This document shows, piece after piece, positions 27,965-36,536 of a DNA stretch of 64,000 bases (the first letter of the stretch is position 1; every line of letters begins with the position of its first letter). The notes beneath the pieces are model-generated. The model worked only from the letters and a program-made list of their open reading frames with translations, was not told where the DNA came from and made no database searches. The translations under genes were made by a program, and so were the position numbers. The DNA is from Shimia ponticola (GTDB lineage: Bacteria; Pseudomonadota; Alphaproteobacteria; Rhodobacterales; Rhodobacteraceae), in NCBI RefSeq assembly GCF_007995215.1, contig NZ_VCDK01000001.1:1-64000 (forward strand), given 5' to 3'.

Positions 27965-29067
27965 GATTTTTTCCAAGTCAAGCGATCTACGTTCGCTAGT
28001 TGGTGGCAAATACCTTGTAGGTCCTTGAGACCAACGACGCCATGAAGCCCGCTAGACTGTACATTCAGTGATCTGGCTGTCTTTGTGACTTCTTTTACTC
28101 TTTTGAAAGCGTCACTATGATCTTCTTCCTCGGTATCTTTAACGCCAAAGTAAACCTCGTCTTGAAGCTTTTCGAACGTTCCGTTGGGAACCGAGTCCCG
28201 TGCAAATTTGTGAAGCGATTCCGCTTCAAAGAAGCTTTCTCGTGACCTGTTGAAGTGGTCTTTGAAACTAGGATGGTCTTGCGCAGTCGCGTGAGCACTT
28301 AGATCTTCTTGAGTATCGCTATAGGCTTCTACCAGCTGTTCAATATAGCGGCTCTCGCTTTTGAGTGGTACGACTGGCGGTTCACTCGATTTAGGACGCT
28401 CGCTCAGGCCGCCACCGAAACGCTGACTATGGTAAGGTGTGGTTTTGTGATCCTCGATCACTTCGTGGGTTGGTTTGTACTGAAAAAGCGAGAAGTCAAA
28501 TGTCTCAAAAAAATCAAGAAAACTATCTGTCAGCAATACTTCCTGCTTCTTTGTTATAGTCTTTTGACACTGGCTCTCCCAGTTATCCAGGACGTACTTT
28601 TTAAGCTTACCTGAATCCAGAAGCAATTTCTTCAGAGAGGGACCACAGTCTTTCGGTGCGAAGAAATAGTAGTTTTTCGGTTTCGATATTTGCCCGGAGA
28701 AGATGTGCCAAAGTGTCTTGCCTATCTCGGGAGCGGCGTCACTCGGCATCAATGCTTTCTCGTAGAACTTGCATTGAAAGTTATCCCAATCTCCTTGGAA
28801 GCCTTTGTCAGATTTAAAACAGGCAACATCGACACCAAAGTCATTGGCACCGCCCATCCTGCAAACCAAGTGATAGATTTTCTTTTTCGAGTGCGCCCAT
28901 TCTTTTATGAAGTCTTCCCATTGCCCATCGTTGAAAAGCCATATGAGTTGATCCGGTGCAAACGGCGTTGATGCGTTAACCTTTGCTGCAGATGGAGGAA
29001 CGTCATCATCTGGTTCGGCTATCTCATGCTCGATCAATTCCGCCGCAGATAAAATAAGCTTGCTCAA
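27961..29067 (-). CDS. ABC-3C effector: PD-(D/E)XK nuclease with C-terminal ABC-3C domain
   Basis: A 368-aa protein. The N-terminal domain has WEDFIKEW, then GGANDFGVDVACF (D76/D80) and WDNFQCKFYEK (Q98-x-K100), the restriction-endonuclease core D...QxK of Mrr-like PD-(D/E)XK enzymes. The C-terminal half (after about residue 240) is helical, as expected for the ABC-3C C-terminal association domain. First gene of a three-gene operon, with the start at 29067. Probably a DNA-cleaving anti-phage or anti-plasmid toxin. Confidence 0.8.
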   Translation of the reverse strand: MSKLILSAAELIEHEIAEPDDDVPPSAAKVNASTPFAPDQLIWLFNDGQWEDFIKEWAHSKKKIYHLVCRMGGANDFGVDVACFKSDKGFQGDWDNFQCKFYEKALMPSDAAPEIGKTLWHIFSGQISKPKNYYFFAPKDCGPSLKKLLLDSGKLKKYVLDNWESQCQKTITKKQEVLLTDSFLDFFETFDFSLFQYKPTHEVIEDHKTTPYHSQRFGGGLSERPKSSEPPVVPLKSESRYIEQLVEAYSDTQEDLSAHATAQDHPSFKDHFNRSRESFFEAESLHKFARDSVPNGTFEKLQDEVYFGVKDTEEEDHSDAFKRVKEVTKTARSLNVQSSGLHGVVGLKDLQGICHQLANVDRLTWKKS

Positions 29068-29289
29068 CCGGACCTCAAGTCACAACAATTCACTTTTAGG
29101 TAGAGTTCAACATATTTGCCAAGGCATTACAAGGTGGCCGCATACTAGTGCATCCAACCGTGGCGGCTAAGAGGTAGTCGGCTTGTGTACGTTTACAGGT
29201 CATCCGATTTCACTTGTGCTGCGAATGTCTCCTTTAACGGGCCGCGTCTCAGCGTTGCCAAGCACTAGCCAACGGCAGCTCAGGGCCGT

Positions 29290-29892
29290 CTATTCCTGAA
29301 ACGCCAAAGCAAACTTGGTTCGGTTATCGGTACCTGCCTTCTTCAAAACAGCACGAACATGGTTTCTCACAGTCTTGGGCTCTATCTGCAGCTCTTTGGC
29401 AATTTCCTTATCAGAAAGCGCCTTTGCCAGAAGCCTGGCCACCTTCTGCTCTGCATCACTGAAGATTGACCAGCGATCATCCTCTGGGTGCCATTCGTCG
29501 AGCACATCTGTTGGTACGAACCGCCCGCCAGCTGCCATCATGCGCAGGGCATGTAGCAGGGGTTGATCTGACATGGACTTGGGGAGCCATCCAACCGCAC
29601 CTGCATCGACGGCGGTCTTCACAAGCTGCGGCTCGGTCCGACCCGAGATTATTCCAACAACCTGGTCTGGATAGGCTTCATGGATCATTGCCATGCCCTT
29701 GATCCCGTTGATCCCTGGCATGTCATAATCCAGCAGCACGAGGTCGAATGTGCCGTTGTCACCCAGTGCTTTCATTGCTGCTGTGGCTGATCCAACAGCG
29801 ATGGCTTCCACTGTCGGGTCCAACTGCTTCAGCAGATAAACCATAGCGGTGCCAATCATCAGATGATCGTCGGCAATGAGCAGGCGCTTCAT
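29290..29892 (-). CDS. LuxR-type response regulator
   Basis: A 200-aa regulator from ATG 29892 (MKRLLIADDHLMIG). The receiver has acidic pair ADD, phospho-Asp in LVLLDYDMPG and Lys in LPKSMSDQ. The C-terminal LuxR-type HTH is FSDAEQKVARLLAKALSDKEIAKELQIEPKTVRNHVRAVLKKAG. It is divergent from the MASE1 histidine kinase (52-bp gap), its likely partner. Confidence 0.92.
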   Translation of the reverse strand: MKRLLIADDHLMIGTAMVYLLKQLDPTVEAIAVGSATAAMKALGDNGTFDLVLLDYDMPGINGIKGMAMIHEAYPDQVVGIISGRTEPQLVKTAVDAGAVGWLPKSMSDQPLLHALRMMAAGGRFVPTDVLDEWHPEDDRWSIFSDAEQKVARLLAKALSDKEIAKELQIEPKTVRNHVRAVLKKAGTDNRTKFALAFQE

Positions 29893-29944
29893 GTGTAAAA
29901 AACCAAGGTTGCGTTCGCCGCTGAGTTTCACGCAGTTTGCCTCA

Positions 29945-31522
29945 ATGGAAAAGCCTTTTGATTTACGTGGCAAAGACTTGGTTCGGTTCACCGGATTGGT
30001 GGCCCTGTGGCTTGCCGCCTATAAATCCGCTGACCTGTTCAATTTCTTTGAGACGTATTCCAGCCTTTGGTTTTTGCCTGCTGGCATAACGATGGCCATC
30101 GCGATGACGGCCCCACATCGGTTCTTGTTTGCGCCGCTTGTGGCCAACCTGCTCTTGGCAATCCCAGCGGTTTGTTCAGCGTTGGGAATAGAGTTCACCA
30201 ATTTTCGTGATCCAATCCTCCACAGCTTTCGCCTATTTGCGATTTACGCAGGTGCAGGCTTAGTTGCTCGGCACCTACTGAACATCGCCACGCCGATTTC
30301 AGAGCTAAGAGACCAACTGAAGCTGGTTGTCGTGGTTGCCATCGCTGCAGCTGTAGGTGCTCTGAGCGGAGTATCGATGCATGCAGCGGTCGGGAATTTT
30401 CCTTGGCATGTTGCATGGGAAATCCTGCTTCCATGGGGCGTGGGCGACTCAATCGGCACTTTGATTGTCCTGCCCGTCTTGGTGCCGCTGCTGCTCAAAC
30501 TCTTCGGTGATGTGCGCCCGCTGGCTTTGCCGGATTGGCAGATCGTTGCATTCCAATTGATCGCAATCCTGCTAGCCATGTTCATAGCGTTCTGGGGGGC
30601 ACCGCAGGGACCGCACTTGGGTTCATTGGCATACATCATACTGCTGCCACCTGTCGTGTTCGCCGTCACTGGTGGACTGCCATCGGCAGCAACTGCGATC
30701 ACGTTAACTGCGCTGTTAACTCCGCCTGCTGCGACGTGGTTTGGATATGATGGGGAACGCATTGGGTTGCAGTTCCTCCTGCTGATCACGGCAATTTCGA
30801 CTTTGATGATCGGTGGTGCAATTTCTGATCGGGAAACCGCATTCAAGGCCGTCAAGGACAGCGAAGAAGGTCTTGAAGAGGAAGTCAAAAGCCAAACTAA
30901 AGACCTGCGTGATGCCTACGAGTTCCAGCAGCATTTGATGAGATCCATCGGACATGATCTGCGCCAACCCATACACTCTCTTAATATGATGTTGGACGGA
31001 CTGGTGATTGAGCACAAAGACAGCGCCGCAGCCGCCCCTCTGGGCCATGCACGGGATATCAGTCAAACTGCGACGGGCTTTATTGAAAAGGTGCTGGCGT
31101 ATGCCAAGCGGGAGGCTGGCAAGGTTGAGGTTATATCCGCTGAGTTCGCATTGCAGCGCGTGTTTGATGAGGTCACGCAGTCATTCTCGGCTGAAGCATC
31201 TGAGCGGGGCGTGAAGCTCATAGTAGTGCCAACCAATCATCAGATGCATTCTGACAAAGACCTCGTTTGGGAAGCTGTTTCCAACTTGGTTCAAAACGCC
31301 ATCCGGATGAGTACTGAAGGGCAACAAGTGGTCTTGAAGACCGACATTGATGAAACCGCTATGACAATCTCGGTGTCTGACGAAATAGCTACTAAAGACT
31401 CTGAGCCAGGACAGGCAGGCTTTGGATTGGAGATCGTCAAACAAATCTCATCGATGCTTGGCGCTGAGTTCGCGCTGCAGCCAAATCTCGCCGTTTTGCG
31501 CTTTGGTAGCTCAGCTGCTTAA
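29945..31522 (+). CDS. MASE1-domain sensor histidine kinase
   Basis: A protein of about 525 aa from ATG 29945 (MEKPFDLRGKDLV). The first 300 residues are a multi-helix membrane sensor resembling MASE1 (SSLWFLPAGITMAIAMTAPHRFLFAPLVANLL, LPWGVGDSIGTLIVLPVLVPLLL). Then come a coiled coil, HisKA with RSIGHDLRQPIHSLNMMLDGL, and a HATPase with N-box AVSNLVQNAIRMS and GFGLEIVKQISSMLG. Partner of the divergent LuxR-type regulator. The signal sensed is unknown. Confidence 0.87.
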   Translation: MEKPFDLRGKDLVRFTGLVALWLAAYKSADLFNFFETYSSLWFLPAGITMAIAMTAPHRFLFAPLVANLLLAIPAVCSALGIEFTNFRDPILHSFRLFAIYAGAGLVARHLLNIATPISELRDQLKLVVVVAIAAAVGALSGVSMHAAVGNFPWHVAWEILLPWGVGDSIGTLIVLPVLVPLLLKLFGDVRPLALPDWQIVAFQLIAILLAMFIAFWGAPQGPHLGSLAYIILLPPVVFAVTGGLPSAATAITLTALLTPPAATWFGYDGERIGLQFLLLITAISTLMIGGAISDRETAFKAVKDSEEGLEEEVKSQTKDLRDAYEFQQHLMRSIGHDLRQPIHSLNMMLDGLVIEHKDSAAAAPLGHARDISQTATGFIEKVLAYAKREAGKVEVISAEFALQRVFDEVTQSFSAEASERGVKLIVVPTNHQMHSDKDLVWEAVSNLVQNAIRMSTEGQQVVLKTDIDETAMTISVSDEIATKDSEPGQAGFGLEIVKQISSMLGAEFALQPNLAVLRFGSSAA

Positions 31523-31572
31523 GCAGTTTCATGATGCTCAGACGCCACTGATTTTGCTGAAGAAAAAGCTCG

Positions 31573-31595
31573 AAAACTTGATTTAATCAAGTTTT
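31573..31595. repeat. Island palindrome copy 3
   Basis: The same core as the other copies with two more A/T pairs each side (11+1+11; central base T). It lies 51 bp past the MASE1 kinase stop and about 127 bp before the transporter gene that opens the DpdA-like module. Confidence 0.85.
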
Positions 31596-31721
31596 ACATC
31601 TGGCAAAACAACAGCGGGTCTATCTTTAGGCCATTTGTGCATCCGATTGGGTCAGATGTGCACAACACGAGGTTCAAGTTCTCTGGCAGCAATACCCCAC
31701 AAGTAATTTGTGGAGGAAAAA

Positions 31722-32213
31722 ATGCCCCAAGGGTTTTGGACAACCGCCTATATCGGCGCTGTAGTGGCCATCAATTGGCTGTTTGTCGTGGTGCCGATGG
31801 TGCCTGTACTGGGAACGATGTTTCCGCCAGTGATGCTGGTCGTGGGCTTCGTGTTTGTGTTCCGTGATTTCGCGCAACGGGAGATCGGACATTGGGTCGT
31901 GATCGCCATATTGGTTGCTGGCGGCATAAGCTACTTCATGTCGGCCCCTGTTGTTGCACTGGCCAGCGTAACGGCATTCTTAATCTCTGAAGCGATTGAT
32001 TGGGCGGTCTACACGTTCACACGTAAGCCGCTGTCACAACGTATCTTGGTTTCATCTGCTGCAGCTGTCCCTGTGGATACCATCGTGTTTTTGCAGATGG
32101 TTGGCTTCTTCGATTGGACCGCCGTAGCACTGGTCAGCGCCGCTAAGATGCTTGGGGCTTTGGTGTTTTGGTTTGTGCTGCGAAACCGTGAGACCGCCGA
32201 GGTGGCAGCGTAA
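31722..32213 (+). CDS. VUT/YhhQ-type transporter (queuosine precursor transporter family)
   Basis: A 163-aa membrane protein with about five to six helices: INWLFVVVPMVPVLGTMFPPVMLVVGFVFVFRDFAQREIGHWVV, SYFMSAPVVALASVTAFLISEAIDWAVYTF, ILVSSAAAVPVDTIVFLQMVGFF. The VxRDFAQREIG and SExxDxxVY...DT.VF pattern is that of the VUT family (DUF165), which includes YhhQ, the importer of preQ0/preQ1. ATG 31722 has a perfect GGAGG at 31712. It overlaps the glycosyltransferase start (TAATG) and is a plausible supplier of a 7-deazaguanine base to the DpdA-like enzyme. Confidence 0.82.
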   Translation: MPQGFWTTAYIGAVVAINWLFVVVPMVPVLGTMFPPVMLVVGFVFVFRDFAQREIGHWVVIAILVAGGISYFMSAPVVALASVTAFLISEAIDWAVYTFTRKPLSQRILVSSAAAVPVDTIVFLQMVGFFDWTAVALVSAAKMLGALVFWFVLRNRETAEVAA

Positions 32214-33268
32214 TGCCCACGCTTTGGCTCTTCGATATCGAACCCCATGAACAACGCTACACCATCGAATGGCAGGAGCATCTGCCAAAACAGCTTATGT
32301 CGGCGATGCAAAGGCGCAAGAAGCCATGGAAGCTGGAAGTGGTCCATGGGTCAGCAACTTCTGGGCGGACAACGCCGGGTGCATTCCTGAACTTTGCGGA
32401 AACCAATGCCTACAAAGCCTGCCAGATCGCTGAGTTCTCTCTGTTGGTTCAGCAGGGGCGCGTTAAAGACGGCGACCGTGCATTATTTGCTGACGCTTGG
32501 CATCCTGGTGTCATCCATCTCAAGTACATGGCGGATTTGCTTCCACTAGAGCTGTCCATCGATGTGATGTGGCACGCAGGATCATACGATCCGTATGATT
32601 TTTTAGGGCGGACACCAAAGGTCAAGAAATGGAGCTACAACTTCGAAAGAGCTGTCTTTGAAGCCGCAGACCGAAACTACTTCGCGACTAAGTTTCACCG
32701 AAAGCTCTTCACCAAAAAGATTAACCCGAGCCAGCGAAGTACCTATCGCGTGGTCGGCTGGCCGATGGAATATCTTGGGCCGCTTCTGAAGCCGCTAGCG
32801 GGGTCGGTGAAGAAGGATACGATCCTTTTCCCACACCGCATAGCGCCGGAAAAAATGCCAGAGGCGTTTGAGCTTCTAGGCGAAAAGCTATCCCAATACA
32901 GGATCGTGTTTGCGCAAGAGACGCCGCTCTCAAAGGCTCAATATCATCAGGAACTGGCCCGCGCTCTGGTGGTCTTTTCAGCTAACAAACAGGAAACTTT
33001 GGGAATTGGAACATATGAAGGCATTTTGGCTGGTGCTGCGCCCATCGTTCCTAAGCGGTTGAGCTATACCGAAATCTATCGGGACTGGTGCTATCCGTCC
33101 AAGTGGAGCGAGTCCCCAGGCGCCGTTCGGCGCAACGCAATGAACCTAGTTCGGTACATCCAAAAAGCGGTTCATGAGCCAACCCCAAAAGAACTGAAAG
33201 AGCTCGGAAAACGCGTTGGCCGTCAGTATTTTAGCGGGAGCAAACTCTATGCCAGCGTCCTCAGATAA
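32213..33268 (+). CDS. GT4-type glycosyltransferase, queuosine mannosyltransferase-like
   Basis: A 351-aa protein. The N-terminal part (WLFDIEPHEQRYTIEWQEHLPKQL, DRALFADAWHPGVIHLKYMADLL) and the C-terminal GT-B half (FPHRIAPEKMPEAFELL, then ALVVFSANKQETLGIGTYEGILAGAAPIVPKRLSYTEIY with E-x7-E) recall the bacterial relatives of tRNA-queuosine alpha-mannosyltransferase (QTMAN/DUF3524-type). The assignment is from pattern memory. It lies between a queuosine-precursor-type transporter and a transglycosylase-like gene, so it may glycosylate a deazaguanine nucleoside. Its end overlaps the next gene by about 20 bp. Confidence 0.68.
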   Translation: MPTLWLFDIEPHEQRYTIEWQEHLPKQLMSAMQRRKKPWKLEVVHGSATSGRTTPGAFLNFAETNAYKACQIAEFSLLVQQGRVKDGDRALFADAWHPGVIHLKYMADLLPLELSIDVMWHAGSYDPYDFLGRTPKVKKWSYNFERAVFEAADRNYFATKFHRKLFTKKINPSQRSTYRVVGWPMEYLGPLLKPLAGSVKKDTILFPHRIAPEKMPEAFELLGEKLSQYRIVFAQETPLSKAQYHQELARALVVFSANKQETLGIGTYEGILAGAAPIVPKRLSYTEIYRDWCYPSKWSESPGAVRRNAMNLVRYIQKAVHEPTPKELKELGKRVGRQYFSGSKLYASVLR

Positions 33269-34775
33269 GAACTTACCGGCTGTAGTCCGCGATCCAGCTG
33301 ATGCAGTCGATGAACAGCACATGGGGGTGATGGGCAATGAGCCTCGCACCGGCTTGGAAGACTCGGAACTGGATCAAGCTGTGGAAGACATGTTTCCGCG
33401 CAATCCTGCCAAACAGCGAGCACTTCCACAGGGACAGGACTACACCCAGGCCAGCGCATATGAAAATGTCGCCTACTACATGCCTGCGCTAAGCAGCACG
33501 TACGTCGATGCCCTCGATGTGATGGTGCTGCCGAGCCGATTTGGGTTTTCTGCCGAGGACCTGCAATTTACGAACCCAAAGTCGAAGCTGTGTTTCTATC
33601 CTTGGGTTCTTTACAGCGGTGGCCAAGCGGCGAAGACACCAAAGCTCGCAAAGCGGCGCAATTGGTTGACCCGTGGCGACCATGATCCCCGTGTCACGCT
33701 CATAGGTGACAGCGGCGGTTTTCAAATCCAGCAGGGCACCATCGAATTCGAAGGCATGCCAACGGTGGACCGGATGCTCCGCTGGCTGGAAGACATCGCC
33801 ACGCACTCAATGGTGATGGACTTTCCTCTAGCCACAATCGCCTCCGGTGGCGTGGACAACCACGTCCAGCGGCTGATCTCAGAAGGCATCGAAATGGAGA
33901 AACTCTCCAAACAACTGGGATTTGACACCGGTTTTCTTGCCTGCCTGTTTCAGACCACCCGGAACAATCGATACTATTGGAAGAACCGGATTCCACGAAA
34001 AACCAAAGTCTTGAACATCATCCAAGGTCGCAACGAACGGGAAAGCAAATTCTGGTTCCAGCGAATGCAACAGTTCCGATTTGATGGCTGGACCTTCGCA
34101 GGCAAGCATCATTCGCAGCTTGCGATGACATGCCGACGGCTCATTGAAATGCGCGATCTTGGACACCTGAGACAAGGTCAATGGCTGCACTTCCTCGGTG
34201 TTTCCACTTTGCGGGTAGGAGTTGGCTTAAGCATGCTTCAGCGGGCGTTGCGCAGCTATACTGATGCCAAAGACATCCAACTGTCTTTCGACTCTGGTAG
34301 CCCGGTGGATGTCATGCGCAACGGGTATGAAGCTGTGACCGGCGTGGATATGGCTCCCGACATTTGGAGCTTTCGATCTGCACGCACTCGGCAAGCCGCA
34401 CATGACGGCAACCAGAGCCCACTAAATGAAATCTGGGAAAAAGGTGAGCGGACACTGGATTTCAAGCGAACCATGACCGCTTTAGGCGCGCACCTGACAC
34501 TTGATGATTTCGTCGACAAGCCATGGGCAGGCTTCGCGATTTCGCAAACGCGAAAGCTTCAACAGGTTTTGCTGATCCATCACAACACGCATGCCTTTTT
34601 TGAAGGATTCCGGCACGCATACCGCACCCTCGATGACCGCAACATCTTGGAGCGCCCCAAGGAACTGATGTGTCTTCCGGCACTCCTGGACGCCGTGTTC
34701 ACGTCGGAAACCCCCATGCAATTCATTCAAGAGGCCGAGCGAGATTTGAACGCTCTGGCGCTGGCAAAGGTATAA
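33249..34775 (+). CDS. tRNA-guanine transglycosylase / DpdA-like protein
   Basis: A 508-aa protein from ATG 33249 (longer frame from 33216). TGT-fold landmarks appear in order: LIGD154-SGGFQIQQG (TGT DSGGFQ), MVMD191-FPLATI, LNIIQGRNERE (TGT xIQGG), GWTFAGKHH, LHFLGVSTLRVGVG (TGT MGVGxP) and IQLSFD348-SGSPVDVMRNG (position of the nucleophilic Asp). The usual C-terminal CxCxxC zinc site is not visible. It is too long and too divergent for a standard TGT; base exchange in DNA, as for DpdA, is the likely role, with tRNA as the alternative. Confidence 0.75.
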   Translation: MPASSDKNLPAVVRDPADAVDEQHMGVMGNEPRTGLEDSELDQAVEDMFPRNPAKQRALPQGQDYTQASAYENVAYYMPALSSTYVDALDVMVLPSRFGFSAEDLQFTNPKSKLCFYPWVLYSGGQAAKTPKLAKRRNWLTRGDHDPRVTLIGDSGGFQIQQGTIEFEGMPTVDRMLRWLEDIATHSMVMDFPLATIASGGVDNHVQRLISEGIEMEKLSKQLGFDTGFLACLFQTTRNNRYYWKNRIPRKTKVLNIIQGRNERESKFWFQRMQQFRFDGWTFAGKHHSQLAMTCRRLIEMRDLGHLRQGQWLHFLGVSTLRVGVGLSMLQRALRSYTDAKDIQLSFDSGSPVDVMRNGYEAVTGVDMAPDIWSFRSARTRQAAHDGNQSPLNEIWEKGERTLDFKRTMTALGAHLTLDDFVDKPWAGFAISQTRKLQQVLLIHHNTHAFFEGFRHAYRTLDDRNILERPKELMCLPALLDAVFTSETPMQFIQEAERDLNALALAKV

Positions 34776-34778
34776 ACC

Positions 34779-36536
34779 ATGACTGAGAACGCACTTGTTG
34801 TCGTTGGATCAAACTCCAGCAAAAAACTGGCGGAATTCGACCCCGAACTTGAGTCCATCCTCAAGCTCTCCGCCAAGGCAGAAAAGGCCCTGACAGGTCA
34901 CCATACCCGCGTCCATCAAGCTTTGGTGGCCACCTATAAACTGGGCTTGGAGCTCAAAGAACTGGAGATGCTCACGCTGTTCATTGGACAAAAGGTCAAG
35001 TCGATCAGTGCAAAGCAAAAGACCAATGATTTCCATGAGCTGGTGGGCATCGCGTTCCCCACTGCTCGCGACGACAGCAAATCTCAGTACCGGAAGATTC
35101 TAAAGTATGCACAAGAAGAGGACTGGAGCGTTCAGCAGTTTCGCCAGGCTTTTTTGAGCGGGGAGACACTCAGAACCCTGTATGCTCGTGCACTAGAATC
35201 CGAAAAAACCTCTGGAGATTCCCGCACCGAAGATGACGCGTCAGAAAAGTTCAAGCAGGCCAAACAAGTTTTGGATGCGCAATCCCTGGGTTCCGTAACA
35301 GGACTTCAATCGAACGCTATGAAACCGCACATGGTTCACGGCTATGCCAATGCTGTTGTTCGGCAGACGACCAATGGGGCTGAAATTGTTGGCTTCCTTC
35401 CAACTGGGCCTCAAGCCACATTTGAACGTGCGTTGATCAGCTTGGTTCCTTTCATCACGGATCGCACAGAACGGCGTTTGACCAAAAAGCGGCTTTATGC
35501 ATTTTTTGTTATCTGCGATGTTTTCAAACGCATTCAGCCCGACCGAGAGAACGTGATTGCTCAACTTGAAGCAATGAGCTCCATGCAATCGGCGTTAGAA
35601 CTCACTGGCAACGAAAGTAGAGATGAAGTGGCCCAGGCTCTAAGGGATCGGCAACTGGGCCGGGCAAAAGCCAAGAAGGACTCCAAGGTCACGAGCGATA
35701 ACATCGACAAAGCCAAGCAGGTGCTCTGGCTCACCAAGCAAGATGGCGATGTGGCTACCATCGTGGAAAACGGGACCGTACTGCCTTCAATGATTGCCCT
35801 GGAAACTCAAATTCCATGGGAGGCGTTCCAGCAGAAAGCGCGGGTTTTGCGTATGGCAGCAGATGACGTCCGAAACTTCGCATCTGATTTTTTGCGCCAA
35901 CTTGAATGGGAGGACGAGCACACATCACAGTTGTCACACCTTACGTGTTCCGACGGCGGCACACTGAAATATGCGTTTCCCAGTGTAGCCCCCGGCAGGG
36001 AAGGATTTCGCCTGCTCAAAACTGGTGCTGAGCCTGAATATGAGTTCAGCGTGACGAAGGGTGTGCTGAACGAGCTGCACGGTTGGCGCGAAACGTTCAA
36101 AAAGTCATTGCCGCGCAACTCAAATCGACGGTTTCCGACACTGCTCAATGTCATCGAAGACGACGGGTATCTGTACGTTCATTTCCCAGACAACCCCAGC
36201 GAAAAACAGAAGCTTGGAAAGATCAGTTCAACGCCGCAAAGCACCTTGTCTCTTGGGTCGGACTGGCTCGTACAAACCCGGCAGTTGGAAAGCATGATCA
36301 GTCTCGGCGTTGACTACGGGATGACGTTTGAAGGCAAACTTCTTTCCATGGCAGGTGCGCCCTTTGGGATCGAGCTAAACTGCGAGCTACCGACCGGCCC
36401 TTGCAAGATAACCCTACCATTAATTGTGGGGCTCGCGGGTGGTTTCGTCGAAAACACTGACATGTTCGTGCCACCTGCTGCCTTGCCAGCGCCTAGCCAG
36501 GATGTTGATCCGAATTCAGATACTCTTCCCAAGTAG
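34779..36536 (+). CDS. Unrecognised 585-aa protein of the DpdA-like module
   Basis: Starts 3 bp after the DpdA-like stop, so it is co-transcribed. The N-terminal 150 residues are helical (ESILKLSAKAEKALTGHHTRVHQALVATYKLGLELKELEML). The middle (KKRLYAFFVICDVFKRIQPDRENVI and QALRDRQLGRAKAKKDSKVTSDNIDKAKQVLWLTKQDGD) is basic with repeated AKQVL-type helices. The C-terminal 230 residues are beta-rich. No family recognised and no catalytic motif seen. A DNA-binding or partner role is an inference from context only. Its 3' end overlaps the convergent glycosyltransferase gene by 44 bp. Confidence 0.65.
   Translation: MTENALVVVGSNSSKKLAEFDPELESILKLSAKAEKALTGHHTRVHQALVATYKLGLELKELEMLTLFIGQKVKSISAKQKTNDFHELVGIAFPTARDDSKSQYRKILKYAQEEDWSVQQFRQAFLSGETLRTLYARALESEKTSGDSRTEDDASEKFKQAKQVLDAQSLGSVTGLQSNAMKPHMVHGYANAVVRQTTNGAEIVGFLPTGPQATFERALISLVPFITDRTERRLTKKRLYAFFVICDVFKRIQPDRENVIAQLEAMSSMQSALELTGNESRDEVAQALRDRQLGRAKAKKDSKVTSDNIDKAKQVLWLTKQDGDVATIVENGTVLPSMIALETQIPWEAFQQKARVLRMAADDVRNFASDFLRQLEWEDEHTSQLSHLTCSDGGTLKYAFPSVAPGREGFRLLKTGAEPEYEFSVTKGVLNELHGWRETFKKSLPRNSNRRFPTLLNVIEDDGYLYVHFPDNPSEKQKLGKISSTPQSTLSLGSDWLVQTRQLESMISLGVDYGMTFEGKLLSMAGAPFGIELNCELPTGPCKITLPLIVGLAGGFVENTDMFVPPAALPAPSQDVDPNSDTLPK

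Noticed and set aside
33249-34775. Calling the TGT-like protein a standard tRNA queuosine Tgt
   Set aside because: Too long, too divergent, no visible CxCxxC zinc site, and lies in an island with glycosyltransferases.
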